Shown: positions 63,431-64,000 of the stretch, piece by piece
Layout of the letters: every line of letters begins with the position of its first letter
Position numbering within the stretch: position 1 is the stretch's first letter
Source of the DNA: Tepidimonas alkaliphilus
Lineage (GTDB): Bacteria > Pseudomonadota > Gammaproteobacteria > Burkholderiales > Burkholderiaceae_C
DNA: 64,000 nucleotides
Direction of reading: 5' to 3'
NCBI RefSeq assembly: GCF_007556595.1
Contig: NZ_VJNB01000011.1
Coordinates: 30,624-94,623, forward strand
Made by a program: the position numbers and the translations under genes
The notes under the pieces: model-generated
What the model saw: the letters and a program-made list of their open reading frames with translations, nothing else
Told to the model about the DNA's origin: nothing
Database searches by the model: none

Positions 63431-64000
63431 TGGAAAAGCAATTCAACACCGCCGGCCCGAGCAAGGCAGACCTGCACTACGTGCTCGATCCGCTCGCCCG
63501 CATCGACCTGGAAGAGGTGCTGGGGCTGATCGAGGCGCAGCGCTACTTCGTGCTGCACGCCCCGCGGCAGACCGGCAAGACCACGGCGCTGCTGGCGTTG
63601 ATGGAGCACCTCAACCGGCAGGGGCGTTACCGGGCGCTGTATGCCAACATCGAAACCGCGCAAGCCGCGCGCGGCAACGTCGCCGAAGGCATGGCGGCCA
63701 TCGTGCGGGCGCTGGCCAGCGCCGCGCACAACTACTGGCAAGACGAAGCCGCCGCGCAGATGGCCCTGGAGCTGCTCGGCACCGTGGGCGTCAACGACTG
63801 GGTGCGCTCGCTGCTGGAGCGCTGGAGCCGAGCGGAAAGACGGCCCATCGTGCTGCTGCTGGACGAAGTCGATGCCTTGGTCGGCGATACGCTCATTTCC
63901 CTTTTGCGCCAGATCCGCGCCGGCTACGCGCAGCGGCCGATGGCCTTTCCCCAGACCGTAGTGCTGTGCGGGGTCAGAGACGTGCGCGACTACCGCATCC
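63430..64000 (+). CDS. AAA-type ATPase (3' end outside window)
   Basis: The first 190 residues of a P-loop ATPase. It begins EKQFNTAGPSKADLHYVLDP, has Walker A APRQTGKTT (44-52) and Walker B IVLLLDEVD (about 140-148), followed by LRQIRAGYAQRP. It resembles the AAA_35-like 'ATP-binding protein' family found as scattered copies in many environmental proteobacteria; homologues often carry further C-terminal domains, which cannot be seen here. It is coupled to galE by a one-base overlap. Function is unknown. Confidence 0.75.
   Translation, partial: MEKQFNTAGPSKADLHYVLDPLARIDLEEVLGLIEAQRYFVLHAPRQTGKTTALLALMEHLNRQGRYRALYANIETAQAARGNVAEGMAAIVRALASAAHNYWQDEAAAQMALELLGTVGVNDWVRSLLERWSRAERRPIVLLLDEVDALVGDTLISLLRQIRAGYAQRPMAFPQTVVLCGVRDVRDYRI

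Overview
The window is a densely packed, high-GC chromosomal segment from a betaproteobacterium of the order Burkholderiales, most like the Comamonadaceae and relatives. This rests on gene order: a TCA block acnB/mdh/sdhCDAB/sdhE/gltA, then leuC-(entericidin)-leuD-leuB-asd-fimV-truA-trpFBA-accD, the long fatty-acid/RpoE/LepA/Era operon, and a CIRCE-controlled groESL. No rRNA lies in the window, so I do not name a genus. Nearly all genes are housekeeping, and neighbouring genes often overlap by 1-4 bases.

Layout. 1-3092 (+): end of mreC, then mreD and mrdA (cell elongation); rodA does not follow. 3186-7824 (-): acnB, a CitE-like CoA-ester lyase and mdh, transcribed from a promoter beside a 12-bp palindrome next to a divergent GntR/UTRA regulator gene. 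7921-13872 (+): that regulator, sdhCDAB, sdhE and gltA. 13990-25932 (+): leucine genes with a tiny entericidin-like lipoprotein between leuC and leuD, then asd, fimV, truA, trpF, trpBA and accD. 25957-44701 (-): about 19 kb of codirectional genes. Read in the direction of transcription they are yceD, rpmF, plsX, fabH, fabD, fabG, acpP, fabF, a small two-helix membrane protein, rpoE, rseA, rseB, a DegP/MucD protease, lepA, lepB, a DUF4845 protein, rnc, era, recO, pdxJ, acpS and nagZ. 44760-47649 (+): pdxH and the heat-shock operon groES-groEL. 47680-49262: a lipoprotein, a probable broken gene and tRNA-Asn. 49289-57756: cutA, folK, pcnB, a HAD phosphatase, hda, a PerM/AI-2E permease, purM, a SirB1-type protein and murJ. 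57795-61367 (+): PHP phosphatase, YciO/Sua5, an M50 metalloprotease and trpS.

The last 2.5 kb, after tRNA-Ser(CGA), looks different. A short AT-richer stretch leads into what looks like the left end of an IS481-type element. Its transposase N-terminus is fused in frame to the last ~118 residues of the ribosome-associated ATPase YchF. Then come galE and the start of a mobile-type AAA ATPase cut by the window end. This chimera is the most unusual structure seen. Other points worth attention are the lyase inside the TCA cluster, a YegP/DUF1508-like tail on TrpRS, the entericidin inside the leucine operon, a YgfX-like protein co-transcribed with rpoE, and a frameshifted gene remnant near 48.9 kb. 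I saw no CRISPR array, prophage, or clearly novel multi-gene system.
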